Source: Serratia proteamaculans (GTDB taxonomy: Bacteria > Pseudomonadota > Gammaproteobacteria > Enterobacterales > Enterobacteriaceae). Taken from it: a DNA stretch of 64,000 nucleotides. Below the pieces are notes generated by a model that did no database searches, had not been told where the DNA came from, and saw only the letters and a program-made list of their open reading frames with translations. The position numbers and the translations under genes were made by a program. The stretch lies in assembly GCF_013337185.1 (NCBI RefSeq), contig NZ_SWDE01000001.1:1054001-1118000 (forward strand), read 5' to 3'. How positions within the stretch are numbered: the first letter of the stretch is position 1; each line of letters starts with the position of its first letter. Positions 18,381 to 27,607 of this stretch are shown piece after piece.

Positions 18381-19415
18381 ATGAAAAATAGAAAAATCAA
18401 ACTGTTACTAACTGCGGGGGCGATGGTCGCCGTTGCCGCACTGGCGGTCGCCGGCAAAGTGGAAAATGCCGACAAGACCTTCCTTTCGGTAGCCACGGCC
18501 TCTACCGGTGGAACCTACTACCCGATGGGCGTCGGCCTGGCCAACGTCTGGAGCAACCGGCTTAAACAGGACGGTATCCAGGTCAGCGGACAGTCCTCCG
18601 CCGGATCGATCGAAAATATCGACCTGCTGCAAAAGAACGAGGCGCAACTGGCTATCCTGCAAAGCCTGATCGCCGTCGAGGCCTATGAAGGCGTCCGTAA
18701 TTTTGAAGGCCGTGCCTATAGCCACCTGCGTTCGATCTCCATGCTGTGGCCCAACGTAGAACATTTTGTGATGCTGGAAAACAAGGTGAAAGACGGCACG
18801 CTGAACGATATCGCCGGCACCCGCTTCTCGGTCGGCCCCCAGGCCAGCGGTACCGAACAGTCGACGCTGATCATTTTGCAGGGGGTTAACCTGAGCAAGA
18901 AATCACTGACGGCGGAATACCTGGGTTACGGCGATACGGTGTCCGCCATGCGCGACGGTCGGCTCGACGGGGGGGCCTTGCCCGCCGGGGTACCGGCAGC
19001 GGCAGTCACCGACATGTATGCCAGCGGCGTGCCTTCACGCATTCTCAACGTCACCGATGAACAACTGGCCAGCATCAACGCCATCGCCAATTCCTGGTTC
19101 CGCTTTGATATCAAAGCCGATACCTATCCACGGCAGAGCAAAGCGGTCGCCACCATCGCCCAGCCCAATATTCTGGTAGCCCTGAATGGACTGGATGAAA
19201 AGCTGGTGTATGACCTGACCAAAACGATGTTTGAAAACCTGCCGGAAGTGCACCAGGTACATAGCGCCGCCAAATACATTTCGCTGGAGAACGCGCTGAA
19301 AGGGGTTTCGGTGCCGCTGCATATCGGCGCCTACAAGTATTATCTGGAGGCCGGTGTCAGCGTGCCCGACTATCTGATCCCCCCGGAAGCGGCGACGCTG
19401 ACCGCCAATCGCTAA
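18381..19415 (+). CDS. TAXI-family TRAP transporter solute-binding protein
   Basis: Periplasmic receptor of a TRAP transporter, TAXI subfamily, about 344 residues. A signal peptide (KIKLLLTAGAMVAVAALAVAG) precedes the family pattern VATASTGGTYYPMGVGLANVW and GQSSAGSIENIDLLQ. The ATG at 18381 is chosen for the GGAA just ahead of it; 18372 is possible. It heads an operon with the fused membrane subunit, a GntR regulator and an LhgO-like oxidase. The ligand is unknown; TAXI receptors often bind dicarboxylates or glutamate-like acids. Confidence 0.9.
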   Translation: MKNRKIKLLLTAGAMVAVAALAVAGKVENADKTFLSVATASTGGTYYPMGVGLANVWSNRLKQDGIQVSGQSSAGSIENIDLLQKNEAQLAILQSLIAVEAYEGVRNFEGRAYSHLRSISMLWPNVEHFVMLENKVKDGTLNDIAGTRFSVGPQASGTEQSTLIILQGVNLSKKSLTAEYLGYGDTVSAMRDGRLDGGALPAGVPAAAVTDMYASGVPSRILNVTDEQLASINAIANSWFRFDIKADTYPRQSKAVATIAQPNILVALNGLDEKLVYDLTKTMFENLPEVHQVHSAAKYISLENALKGVSVPLHIGAYKYYLEAGVSVPDYLIPPEAATLTANR

Positions 19416-19424
19416 GGAGGCCGT

Positions 19425-21383
19425 ATGAACACCAACAACCTGTCACCCCAAGATGCCGGCGAGCTGGATAAGGAAGCCGGAGCCGGTAGCCGACCGCTGA
19501 GCGGTATCTATTTGCAATTGGCCACCCTGCTGGCGATCGCCATTTCCGTCTATGCCATTTACGCCAACGCGCTGTCGAATACTCAGGAGTTCTACCGCAA
19601 CACCACCTTCCTCAGTGGCATCTTGATCCTGGGCTTTATTTTGTTCCCGTTTTCACGCCGCTACGCCACCAGCAAGTTCAACCGCTGGGACTACCTGTTT
19701 ATCATCCTGACGCTGGTCAGCTACGGCTATTTCTACGCCAGCTATCTGGATTTGCACGTAGTACGCAAAAGTATTCCCAATACCACCGACTATGTGATGG
19801 CGGTGATCGGCATCGGCGTACTGTTTGAGGCCGCACGCCGCACCACCGGCTACTTCATCCCCGGCCTGGCGACCTTCGCGATGGTTTATGCCTTGTTCGG
19901 ACAATACTTTATGGGCATTTTCGGCCACGGCGGCTTTTCGTTCGAGCGCCTGCTGTACCGGCTGTTTATGACCAGCGAAGGGATCTTCGGCATCACTCTT
20001 TCCACCGCGTCCACCGCCATCGTGGTGTTTATCCTGTTTGGCGCATTTCTCAGCGTCAGCGGCGCCACCGCGCTGTTTAACGATCTGGCACTGGCGATCG
20101 CCGGTCGGCGTCGCGGTGGCCCGGCGCAGGTCGCGGTGATCTCTTCGGCATTGACCGGCTCCCTGAGCGGCAGCGCGGTGGCCAACGTCGCCACCACCGG
20201 CACCTTTACCATTCCGCTGATGAAAAGCATCGGCCTGTCGGCACGCTTTGCCGGTGCGGTCGAAGCCACCGCCTCCACCGGTGGGATGATCATGCCGCCG
20301 ATTATGGGCGCGGCGGCCTTTATCATGGCCGGGTTCCTCGGTATTTCTTACACCACCATAGTGATTGCCGCCATCATCCCGGCACTGCTGTACTACGCGG
20401 CGCTGATTATTGCCATCGATCTGGAGGCCAAAAAGCAGGGTCTGAAAGGCATCAGCAAAGAAAACATCCCTAAAGTGAAGGCGGTATTGAAAGCGCGTGG
20501 GCTGCTGTTGCTGCCGCTGATCATCGTTATCGGTACCCTGCTGCTGGGTAAAACACCGATCTACGCCGGGTTCCTCGGCATTATTTCGATCATCGTCGCC
20601 AGTTGGTTAGCCCCAGATACTTCGGTGCGCATGACGCCGAAGAAAATCGCCGAGGCACTGAATGAAGCCGCACGCGGTTCCATCCAGGTGACGGTGGCCT
20701 GCGCCGCCATCGGGGTGATTATCTGCGTAGTCACCATGACCGGCATCGGCTCGACGCTGGCCTTCAATATTGTCGCCATGACCAACAACACCCTGTGGAT
20801 GATCCTGCTGGTAGTGATGCTGGTGTGTATCGTGCTGAGCATGGGCCTGCCCTCGACCGCCTTGTACATTGTGGTGGCGGTTACCGTTTCGCCAATTCTG
20901 ATCAAGGCCGGTGTCATGCCGCTGGCGGCACACTTCTTTGTGTTCTGGTTTGGTGCCCTGTCCAACATCACCCCGCCGGTCGCGTTGGCCAGCTATACCG
21001 CCGCCAGTATTGCCCGCGCCGATCCGATGCAAACCTCATGGGACGCGGTACGGCTGGCACTGCCGGGCTTTATCATCCCGTTTATTCTGGTCTATAACCC
21101 GATGCTGTTGATGCAGGGTGACGACCTCAACACGCTGTCGGTGATCCATATGGTGATCAGTGCGCTGGTAGGGATTTACGCACTGTCGATCGCCAGCGCC
21201 AATTTCTGGATGATGAAAACCCACTGGCTGGAGCGGGTATTGTTCACCATAGCGGCTATCCTGTTGATTAAACCGGGCCTGCTGACCGATCTGGGCGGTG
21301 CGGCACTGATTATCACCGCAGCATCGGTACATCTGTTTCGATTCAGACGAAGCACTGCGCAGGGGGCGCTGAATGGTCAATAA
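19425..21383 (+). CDS. TRAP transporter fused permease (4TM-12TM)
   Basis: A 652-residue inner-membrane protein that fuses the small DctQ-like and large DctM-like subunits, as is usual for TAXI systems. The DctM-like core shows SSALTGSLSGSAVANVATTGTFTIPLMK and GMIMPPIMGAAAFIMA. It begins 9 bp after the receptor gene, behind AAGGAGG, so the two are co-translated. Transport is probably driven by a sodium gradient, as in other TRAP systems. Confidence 0.93.
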   Translation: MNTNNLSPQDAGELDKEAGAGSRPLSGIYLQLATLLAIAISVYAIYANALSNTQEFYRNTTFLSGILILGFILFPFSRRYATSKFNRWDYLFIILTLVSYGYFYASYLDLHVVRKSIPNTTDYVMAVIGIGVLFEAARRTTGYFIPGLATFAMVYALFGQYFMGIFGHGGFSFERLLYRLFMTSEGIFGITLSTASTAIVVFILFGAFLSVSGATALFNDLALAIAGRRRGGPAQVAVISSALTGSLSGSAVANVATTGTFTIPLMKSIGLSARFAGAVEATASTGGMIMPPIMGAAAFIMAGFLGISYTTIVIAAIIPALLYYAALIIAIDLEAKKQGLKGISKENIPKVKAVLKARGLLLLPLIIVIGTLLLGKTPIYAGFLGIISIIVASWLAPDTSVRMTPKKIAEALNEAARGSIQVTVACAAIGVIICVVTMTGIGSTLAFNIVAMTNNTLWMILLVVMLVCIVLSMGLPSTALYIVVAVTVSPILIKAGVMPLAAHFFVFWFGALSNITPPVALASYTAASIARADPMQTSWDAVRLALPGFIIPFILVYNPMLLMQGDDLNTLSVIHMVISALVGIYALSIASANFWMMKTHWLERVLFTIAAILLIKPGLLTDLGGAALIITAASVHLFRFRRSTAQGALNGQ

Positions 21384-22089
21384 AGTCACGCGCCAGAAGG
21401 CCTCACATCAGGTGCTGGCGCAGTTAAAAGCAGGCATCAGCGACGGCACCTTCCCGGTCGGGGAAAAGTTGCCGTCGGAAAATACGCTGGCGGAAGCCTT
21501 CGGCGTCAGCCGGGTGCCGGTCCGCGAGGCGCTTGGCATACTTGAAGTCAGCGGGATTGTCTCTTCGCGTCAGGGGGGCGGTCACCGGGTAGAACAGCAC
21601 TCATTACTGAGCCAATACCAGCCGCTGGTGATGGAAATTGCCGACCCCGACGAAGTGGAAGCGCTGCTGGAAATGAGAGAGGTGATTGAACAACAGGCCG
21701 CACGCATGGCCGCCGAACGCCATACCGACGAGGATTTGCTGGCGATTGAGCAAGCGTTTAATGATTTCAAACGCTGCACTCTTGATGACGGTTTGATTGG
21801 CCATCGACAGGATTACCTGTTCCACCGGGCCATCATGCAGGCCTCGCACAATCCGTTTTTCGTTCAGATCCTGGATAACATGCACGAGCTGTATCTGGGC
21901 GTGCTGGTGTATTCACTCAGCAAGAATCTGGGGCGGCAGGCCGAGCGCCAACGGGTGATTGACGAACACCAACGGGTGTTGCTGGCCATCAAAGCCCGCG
22001 ACCCGGCGGCTGCCACGGCCGCCATGCAAAATCATCTCAGCAACGTACGCGGTAAATTGCGCCGCCTGGATAATGAGGAGTTAGGGTAA
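21373..22089 (+). CDS. GntR-family (FadR/FCD) transcriptional regulator
   Basis: A 238-residue regulator. The winged helix (LPSENTLAEAFGVSRVPVREALGILEVSGIV) is at residues 30-70, followed by an FCD ligand domain with EMREVIEQQAARMAAERH. The ATG lies inside the end of the permease gene (11-bp overlap). The TTGTATACAA palindrome at 18323 is its probable operator. Its ligand is probably the transported acid or a product of the oxidase. Confidence 0.9.
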   Translation: MVNKVTRQKASHQVLAQLKAGISDGTFPVGEKLPSENTLAEAFGVSRVPVREALGILEVSGIVSSRQGGGHRVEQHSLLSQYQPLVMEIADPDEVEALLEMREVIEQQAARMAAERHTDEDLLAIEQAFNDFKRCTLDDGLIGHRQDYLFHRAIMQASHNPFFVQILDNMHELYLGVLVYSLSKNLGRQAERQRVIDEHQRVLLAIKARDPAAATAAMQNHLSNVRGKLRRLDNEELG

Positions 22090-22091
22090 TC

Positions 22092-23282
22092 ATGCATGAC
22101 GTGATCATTATTGGTGCCGGTCTGGTCGGGCAGGGCGTCGCCAATGCGTTACAGGAGGCCAACCCGGCGCTGAGCATCCTGATACTGGAAAAAGAGAGCG
22201 GCCCGGCGGCGCATCAGAGCGGTCATAACAGCAACGTAGTCCATTCCGGCATTTACTACGCTCCCGGCAGCCTGAAGGCGCGGCTGGCGAAACTGGGCAA
22301 CCAAAGCATGTTCGCCTTCTGCCGCGAACACGGCCTCTATCACGATCAGTGCGGTAAGGTGATTGTTGCTACCCAGTTGAAGGAACTGGCGCTACTGGAA
22401 AACATCTACCAGCGTGGACTGCAAAATGGCTTGGCCGTCAGCCGGTTGTCGCAGGCACAGCTCAGGGAGCGCGAGCCGCACGTCAATGGGATTGAGGCGT
22501 TGCTGGTGCCGGACGCCGGTATCGTCAATTACAGCCAGGTGGCGGCAAAGCTGGCGGAGATCATTGAGCAACGCGGTGGCGAGATCCATTACGGACAACA
22601 GGTCGAGGGCATCAGCGAAAGCAGCGATGTCGTCAGCATTCACACGCAGCACACTCAGTATCAGGCCAAATGGCTGGTTAACTGCGCCGGACTGTTCAGT
22701 GACCGCATCGCCGCCCTGGCCGGTTACCAGACCGGCATGAAGATCGTGCCGTTCCGTGGGGAATATTACGTGCTGAACGACGAGAAAAACTATTTGGTGA
22801 ATCACCTGATCTACCCGGTGCCCAACCCGGACTTTCCGTTCCTCGGCGTGCATTTTACTCGCATGTATAACGGCAAACGCGACGTTGGCCCGAATGCGGT
22901 ATTGGCATTCAAACGTGAAGGCTACCGCAAATGTGATTTCAGCCTGCGCGATCTGGGCGAAGTACTCGGCTATCGTGGGTTCTGGAAAATTGCCGGCAAC
23001 TATCTGGGGGAAGGATTGGCAGAGGTCCGGCGTTCCCTCTCGCGTCAACGCTTCACCGAAAATGCACGCCGCTTGATCCCCGAACTGCAACCGGAGGATA
23101 TTCAGCCCGGTCCGGCCGGCGTTCGTGCTCAGGCACTGACCGCCGATGGCAAACTGGTGGATGACTTCCATTTTGTGAAGGGCCGCCGCTCGCTGCACGT
23201 TTGTAATGCCCCCTCCCCGGCGGCAACCGCCTCGCTGGAGATCGGCCGTGAGATCGTGCGGCTGCATCTTTCTGCGCTGTGA
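22092..23282 (+). CDS. lhgO: LhgO-like L-2-hydroxyglutarate oxidase (FAD)
   Basis: FAD-dependent oxidase/dehydrogenase of 396 residues in the DAO superfamily, very similar to E. coli LhgO (YgaF): GAGLVGQGVA for FAD binding, HQSGHNSNVVHSGIYY, PFRGEYYVLN, VGPNAVLAFKREGYRK and the C-terminal CNAPSPAATAS. LhgO turns L-2-hydroxyglutarate into 2-oxoglutarate and passes electrons to the quinone pool. In E. coli it sits in the csiD-lhgO-gabDTP operon; here it is coupled to a TRAP importer, so it may act on an imported 2-hydroxyacid. Confidence 0.85.
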   Translation: MHDVIIIGAGLVGQGVANALQEANPALSILILEKESGPAAHQSGHNSNVVHSGIYYAPGSLKARLAKLGNQSMFAFCREHGLYHDQCGKVIVATQLKELALLENIYQRGLQNGLAVSRLSQAQLREREPHVNGIEALLVPDAGIVNYSQVAAKLAEIIEQRGGEIHYGQQVEGISESSDVVSIHTQHTQYQAKWLVNCAGLFSDRIAALAGYQTGMKIVPFRGEYYVLNDEKNYLVNHLIYPVPNPDFPFLGVHFTRMYNGKRDVGPNAVLAFKREGYRKCDFSLRDLGEVLGYRGFWKIAGNYLGEGLAEVRRSLSRQRFTENARRLIPELQPEDIQPGPAGVRAQALTADGKLVDDFHFVKGRRSLHVCNAPSPAATASLEIGREIVRLHLSAL

Positions 23283-23317
23283 TGGTTATAGACCTTTGCC
23301 ATCCGGAGAAAAGTAAT

Positions 23318-23335
23318 GGCGCTGCAAGCAGCGCC
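23318..23335. repeat. Perfect inverted repeat between lhgO and the beta-helix gene
   Basis: GGCGCTGC-AA-GCAGCGCC is an 8-bp perfect hairpin between convergent genes. It has no T-run on either strand, so it is not a classic terminator. The same stem sequence recurs in the terminator at 25531-25559, on the other side of the beta-helix gene. Confidence 0.6.
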
Positions 23336-23342
23336 TGATGAT

Positions 23343-25436
23343 TTAGACACCGTTATTGCAACGCGTGGTCAACTGCAACCCCGGCAGATTTACCGGGTTG
23401 GCCGTCGGATTGGTCAACGTAAAGGTCACCGTGCCAGCCTCAGTGACGCACACTGTACTTTTTACCCGTTTTGGATTCTGGTTGAACTTCACCCCGTTAG
23501 CGACAAAAGTGGGCAGCACCGTCGCCAGTTGCGCATCAATATCCAGACTCGCCCCCGGCGCCAGCGTTATATCCTGGGACGTTGACTTAACGATTAAATC
23601 GACAAAGTCGCCGCTCAACCACTCGGGGTTAGCCCCCCCTATTACGCAGCTATATTTACGCGCCTCCCCCGGCACAGCCCTAAAGTTATATACCTCGTCT
23701 CCTGCCCGAGCATCGATGTCTGTCGGCATTTGGCTGTCATAACGGAATTCCCGGCGACCATAGGCGCAAGCATCCATCTGGATCCGACGAATACTGGTGG
23801 CACCAATTTCAAACCTGGTTACCGGCACAAAGGCAGTATCAAACACGTTTTTACCGATAACTGTGTTTGGTCCATAGTCAGTACCGATAAAATACAATCC
23901 GGCAAAAGAAGACTTAAGTTGCACAATGTTATCGGCAAACACAAAGCTGCCGGGGTTCGACAGGCGAATATGGCCCTGATTGGTGTCCGTTACTCGGTTA
24001 CCGACAAAACTGCCGCCGGTGCCTAATTTGATGTAATTACTGCCGGAACCGGCGCTAGTGAACGTAGAACCCTCGAAAAAGTTACCGCTGGTCACGCAAT
24101 CACTCGCGGAGAGCCCGATCTTGCAGTTCAACACCCGGTTGCCGGTAATGGCCGCACGGGTGGCGGAAATGCCAGGATACTCGGCCGTTGGGCTGGTACC
24201 GCAGGTATCCACCTGGTTATTGGCTATCAACGCAGACTCAACATTAATCTCACCCAACGTAGTGAAACTGATACCGTTTTGGACTGTGTTGCGCACCGTA
24301 TTGCCTACACATTTACTACGCCGGATCGGATTCTTTTGCGGATTATTACTCAGTTCACTGTCGACAATAATGCCAAAACGATCGATACCATCGACAAAGT
24401 TATCCGCCACTTCCCAATCTTCGATATTGGTGAATGCAATACCGTAAGAGAGGTTGGTGAGAGAGTTACCCTGAACCAGTAAATTCTGGAAAAAAGTCGT
24501 TGAACCGCCATTTTCATCGTTGAGGGTAATCCCTCCACCACGATGGCCTTGAGCGGTATTGGGCGAACCAATAGCATCGTACAACCGATTATTGAGGATC
24601 TTGCCGTCAAAACTGGGGGTTGAAGAAGTCTTCAACAATATCCCATCGCCATTATGATGATAAATTTCGTTGTCACGCAGCACCCAACGGCGGCTGCCGC
24701 GCACCGCAATTCCTTCTTCGCCCAGCTCATGACACTTATTGCGGTAAACCTCAAAACTCTCCGACTGTCGGATACTGATGGCATCGGTATGCATAAACAG
24801 GTCGAGATCGTACAAACGAAAACGCTGACCACCATCAATAAATAACGCTGTCGCCTGCTTTGACCACAGACGCGTCGGGTCACTGCCTTTGCGGCTCAAC
24901 GTCAGGCCGCTGAAGGAAAAATCCGTTTTATTAACAAACTGCACCATCGTCAGCGTCGTCTTGTCACTGTCAAGATAGAGTTGCCCGTCGCCACTAATGG
25001 CACAAAAGCCAGGCGCATCAAGCGGGACAAAGGGGGGGCCGGCATCAATATCCGCCAGACGATAACGACCTTCGAGCACCATTTTTTGCGGTGTCTGTGC
25101 GGTAGCGATAGCACCCGCGTAATGGAAGAGATTTTTAAGCGCCGGGTAATCGTTGGCAATACCATCCCCCACCGCGCCGAATATCTCCGGATTTAGTACA
25201 GAATCCGCATCCAGTACCCGCATCCAGCAGTAGGGTGAACTGGCAGGCTGAGAAACATAGATACATCCATCAATAGCAACCCCGCTGGCAGCGATCGAAA
25301 CGAAGGTACCGCCCCCCAGCGTACTGCGAATTTGTTTACTTAATCGCGAAGCATCAAAGGCGGTCACCGTCATCAAGGTGCCGGTAGGGGCCGTTTGCTG
25401 AGCCAGAGCAGCAATATCTATGCAGGTATCGGTCAT
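23343..25436 (-). CDS. Right-handed parallel beta-helix repeat protein
   Basis: A 697-residue protein with a pectate-lyase/tailspike-type beta-helix. The N-terminal helix cap reads EIFGAVGDGIANDYPALKNLF, and many NxVxxN-type coils follow (for example VQGNSLTNLSYGI and IANNQVDTC). No signal peptide is present. The ATG at 25436 is chosen for the AGGAGA before it; the longer frame to 25526 has no SD. Similar folds occur in phage tailspikes, polysaccharide lyases and epimerases. Nothing in the neighbours reveals its target. Confidence 0.8.
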   Translation of the reverse strand: MTDTCIDIAALAQQTAPTGTLMTVTAFDASRLSKQIRSTLGGGTFVSIAASGVAIDGCIYVSQPASSPYCWMRVLDADSVLNPEIFGAVGDGIANDYPALKNLFHYAGAIATAQTPQKMVLEGRYRLADIDAGPPFVPLDAPGFCAISGDGQLYLDSDKTTLTMVQFVNKTDFSFSGLTLSRKGSDPTRLWSKQATALFIDGGQRFRLYDLDLFMHTDAISIRQSESFEVYRNKCHELGEEGIAVRGSRRWVLRDNEIYHHNGDGILLKTSSTPSFDGKILNNRLYDAIGSPNTAQGHRGGGITLNDENGGSTTFFQNLLVQGNSLTNLSYGIAFTNIEDWEVADNFVDGIDRFGIIVDSELSNNPQKNPIRRSKCVGNTVRNTVQNGISFTTLGEINVESALIANNQVDTCGTSPTAEYPGISATRAAITGNRVLNCKIGLSASDCVTSGNFFEGSTFTSAGSGSNYIKLGTGGSFVGNRVTDTNQGHIRLSNPGSFVFADNIVQLKSSFAGLYFIGTDYGPNTVIGKNVFDTAFVPVTRFEIGATSIRRIQMDACAYGRREFRYDSQMPTDIDARAGDEVYNFRAVPGEARKYSCVIGGANPEWLSGDFVDLIVKSTSQDITLAPGASLDIDAQLATVLPTFVANGVKFNQNPKRVKSTVCVTEAGTVTFTLTNPTANPVNLPGLQLTTRCNNGV

Positions 25437-25530
25437 GGTACATCTCCTCGTAACGGCATGATTGCCGCCAGAGAACTGTATATAAACACAGTTACCCATA
25501 AAACCTGCCAGCCGATGGCACAACAAAAAA

Positions 25531-25559
25531 CCAAAAAAAAGCGCTGCCTAAGCAGCGCC
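25531..25559 (-). terminator. Terminator of the sugar ABC operon
   Basis: On the minus strand GCGCTGC-TTAG-GCAGCGC is followed by an uninterrupted run of eight T. It lies just after the last gene of the ABC transporter operon. Confidence 0.85.
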
Positions 25560-25582
25560 ATTACCAAGCTGGAAAACCCTGG

Positions 25583-26500
25583 CTATTTTGCCGCGTACTT
25601 TTGCATATTGGCCGGGGTCACCAGTTCAAACGGGATCCAGTAGTAAGGATCCAGCTTTTCGCCTTTGATCATACGCTGCGCCACGTCAACCGAGGCTTTG
25701 CCCTGACCAACGGCATCCTGGAATACCGTCACCTGCATCTTGCCGGAAGACAACGCCTTCAGGCCGTCCGGCGTGGCGTCGATGCCGCCAACCAGCACCT
25801 TGCTGCCCTGCTTACCGGCCTGTTGCAATGCCATGATCGCACCAATCGCCATCTCATCGTTATTGGCGGCGACGATATCGATAGACTCACCGTTGGTGAT
25901 CCAATTGAGCATCAGATCCATCCCTTCGCTGCGCGAGTAGTTGGCGCTCTGCTTTTGCACTACCTTCATTTTCGGGTACTTCGCCACCACCTGCTCGACA
26001 TCTTTGGTGCGTTGCAGTGCACCGGCGTCGGTCAGATTACCGATCATCACCGCCACGTTGCCCTGATAATTGGCCAGCCGCGCCAGTTCTTCCATCTGCA
26101 AGGTGCCGGACTGCTTCTCGTCGGAGCCGACAAACACCACGCCGGAAGGCAGTTTGCTGTCGCCCGGCGTGCGGTTCACATACACCAGCGGAATATCCGC
26201 TTTAGTCACCATTTTGGTGATGGCAGGCGTGCCGGCCGAGTTGACCGGATCGACAATAATCGCGTCCACTCCGGCGCTGATAAAATTCTGCACCTGATCG
26301 GCCTGGCGGCCTACGTCGCCACGCGCGTCCTCGAACTGCACGCTGATACCGCGCGCCTTGGCTTCTTTGTCGATCGAATGACGAATGATGGTCAGGAAGT
26401 TCTGGTCAAAGTAGGCCATCGACACGCCGATGGTTTCCGCCAGCACCGAGGTAGAACAGCCGAGCGCCGCCACCAGCACGATTCTTTTTAAATATTTCAT
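25583..26500 (-). CDS. Sugar ABC transporter periplasmic binding protein (second copy)
   Basis: RbsB-type periplasmic receptor of 305 residues with a signal peptide (MKYLKRIVLVAALGCSTSVLA). Family patterns are GVSMAYFDQNFLTIIRHSID, DAIIVDPVN and AANNDEMAIGAIMAL. The ATG at 26500 has GGGGAA upstream; the longer frame is rejected. It is the last gene of an operon whose first gene encodes a related receptor (29170-30099). The sugar is unknown; pentose, polyol or inositol are the likely classes for this family. Confidence 0.9.
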   Translation of the reverse strand: MKYLKRIVLVAALGCSTSVLAETIGVSMAYFDQNFLTIIRHSIDKEAKARGISVQFEDARGDVGRQADQVQNFISAGVDAIIVDPVNSAGTPAITKMVTKADIPLVYVNRTPGDSKLPSGVVFVGSDEKQSGTLQMEELARLANYQGNVAVMIGNLTDAGALQRTKDVEQVVAKYPKMKVVQKQSANYSRSEGMDLMLNWITNGESIDIVAANNDEMAIGAIMALQQAGKQGSKVLVGGIDATPDGLKALSSGKMQVTVFQDAVGQGKASVDVAQRMIKGEKLDPYYWIPFELVTPANMQKYAAK

Positions 26501-26561
26501 GATGATTCCCCAGGGTAAAAAAAACCGCCGGGCAAAATGCACCGGCGGAAATTCACGGCAA

Positions 26562-27590
26562 TCAGTGTTTTTTACGGTTACGGTGCATATCGATAGATAC
26601 GGCGGCGACGATAATCACGCCTTTGATGATGTCCTGAATGTAGGAGTCCACACCGATAAAGGTGAAGCCGCTTTTAATCAGCCCAAGGATCACCGCGCCA
26701 ATCAGCGTGCCGGTAATACGCCCTACGCCGCCCATCAGGCTACTGCCGCCGATCACCGCTGCGGCGATGGCATCCAGTTCGTAAGACATCCCCATGCTCG
26801 ACTGACCGCTGCTGACACGCGCCGCCAATACCACACCCGCCAGCCCAGCCAGGCCCCCGGCGATGGTATAGACCGTCACCAGGTATTTATTGACGTTAAT
26901 ACCGGACACCCTGGCCGACGTCATGTTGCCGCCGATGGCGTAGATGTATTTACCGTAACGGGTGTGTTTCAGTGCAACGTGGAAGATCACCGCAACCACC
27001 AGGAAGATAATCACCGGCATCGCACCCTGGCCGATAGAGGTAAAGCCATCGGACAGGAAGCTGACCGGGTTGCCCTGGGTGTAGTACTGCGCCAGGCCGC
27101 GAGCCGATACCATCATGCCCAAAGTCGCGATAAAAGGTGGGATACCGGTACGGGTAATCAGGAAGCCGTTGATGAAGCCGCAAATAATGCCCACCCCGAT
27201 CCCCGCGCCGATAGGGATCGCCGCCGGCAGGTCGAGTAACGCCGGGTACATCGGTGAAATACTGTCCGAGGTTTGCGCCAGGCTGGCAGCCACCACCGCG
27301 GTTAAGGCGATCAGCGAGCCGGAGGAAAGGTCGATACCGGTGGTGATAATAACCTGGGTCACACCCACCGCGATGATGCCGATAATCGCCACCTGCAGCA
27401 CAATCAGCAGCAGGCGGTTCGGGTTCATCAGGAAGGACTGGTCGCGGATGTACCAGCCCAGGATTTCAAACACCAGCGCAATGCCGAGCATCACGATAAA
27501 GATGCCGGTGTCTTTCGGCATTTTGCCACTCAGGCCAGCGAACAGCGGCGCTTTACCCGTAAGTGGCTTTTCGATTTTTACATTACTCAT
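26562..27590 (-). CDS. Sugar ABC transporter permease (RbsC-like)
   Basis: A 342-residue inner-membrane permease of the BPD_transp_2 family with about ten hydrophobic segments. Typical patterns are GVTQVIITTGIDLSSGS, GMMVSARGLAQYYTQG and AAAVIGGSSLMGGVGRITGT. It is likely a homodimer in the transporter. It sits between the ATPase and the second binding-protein gene. Confidence 0.93.
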   Translation of the reverse strand: MSNVKIEKPLTGKAPLFAGLSGKMPKDTGIFIVMLGIALVFEILGWYIRDQSFLMNPNRLLLIVLQVAIIGIIAVGVTQVIITTGIDLSSGSLIALTAVVAASLAQTSDSISPMYPALLDLPAAIPIGAGIGVGIICGFINGFLITRTGIPPFIATLGMMVSARGLAQYYTQGNPVSFLSDGFTSIGQGAMPVIIFLVVAVIFHVALKHTRYGKYIYAIGGNMTSARVSGINVNKYLVTVYTIAGGLAGLAGVVLAARVSSGQSSMGMSYELDAIAAAVIGGSSLMGGVGRITGTLIGAVILGLIKSGFTFIGVDSYIQDIIKGVIIVAAVSIDMHRNRKKH

Positions 27591-27607
27591 GGGGATTCAC
27601 CTTTGCG

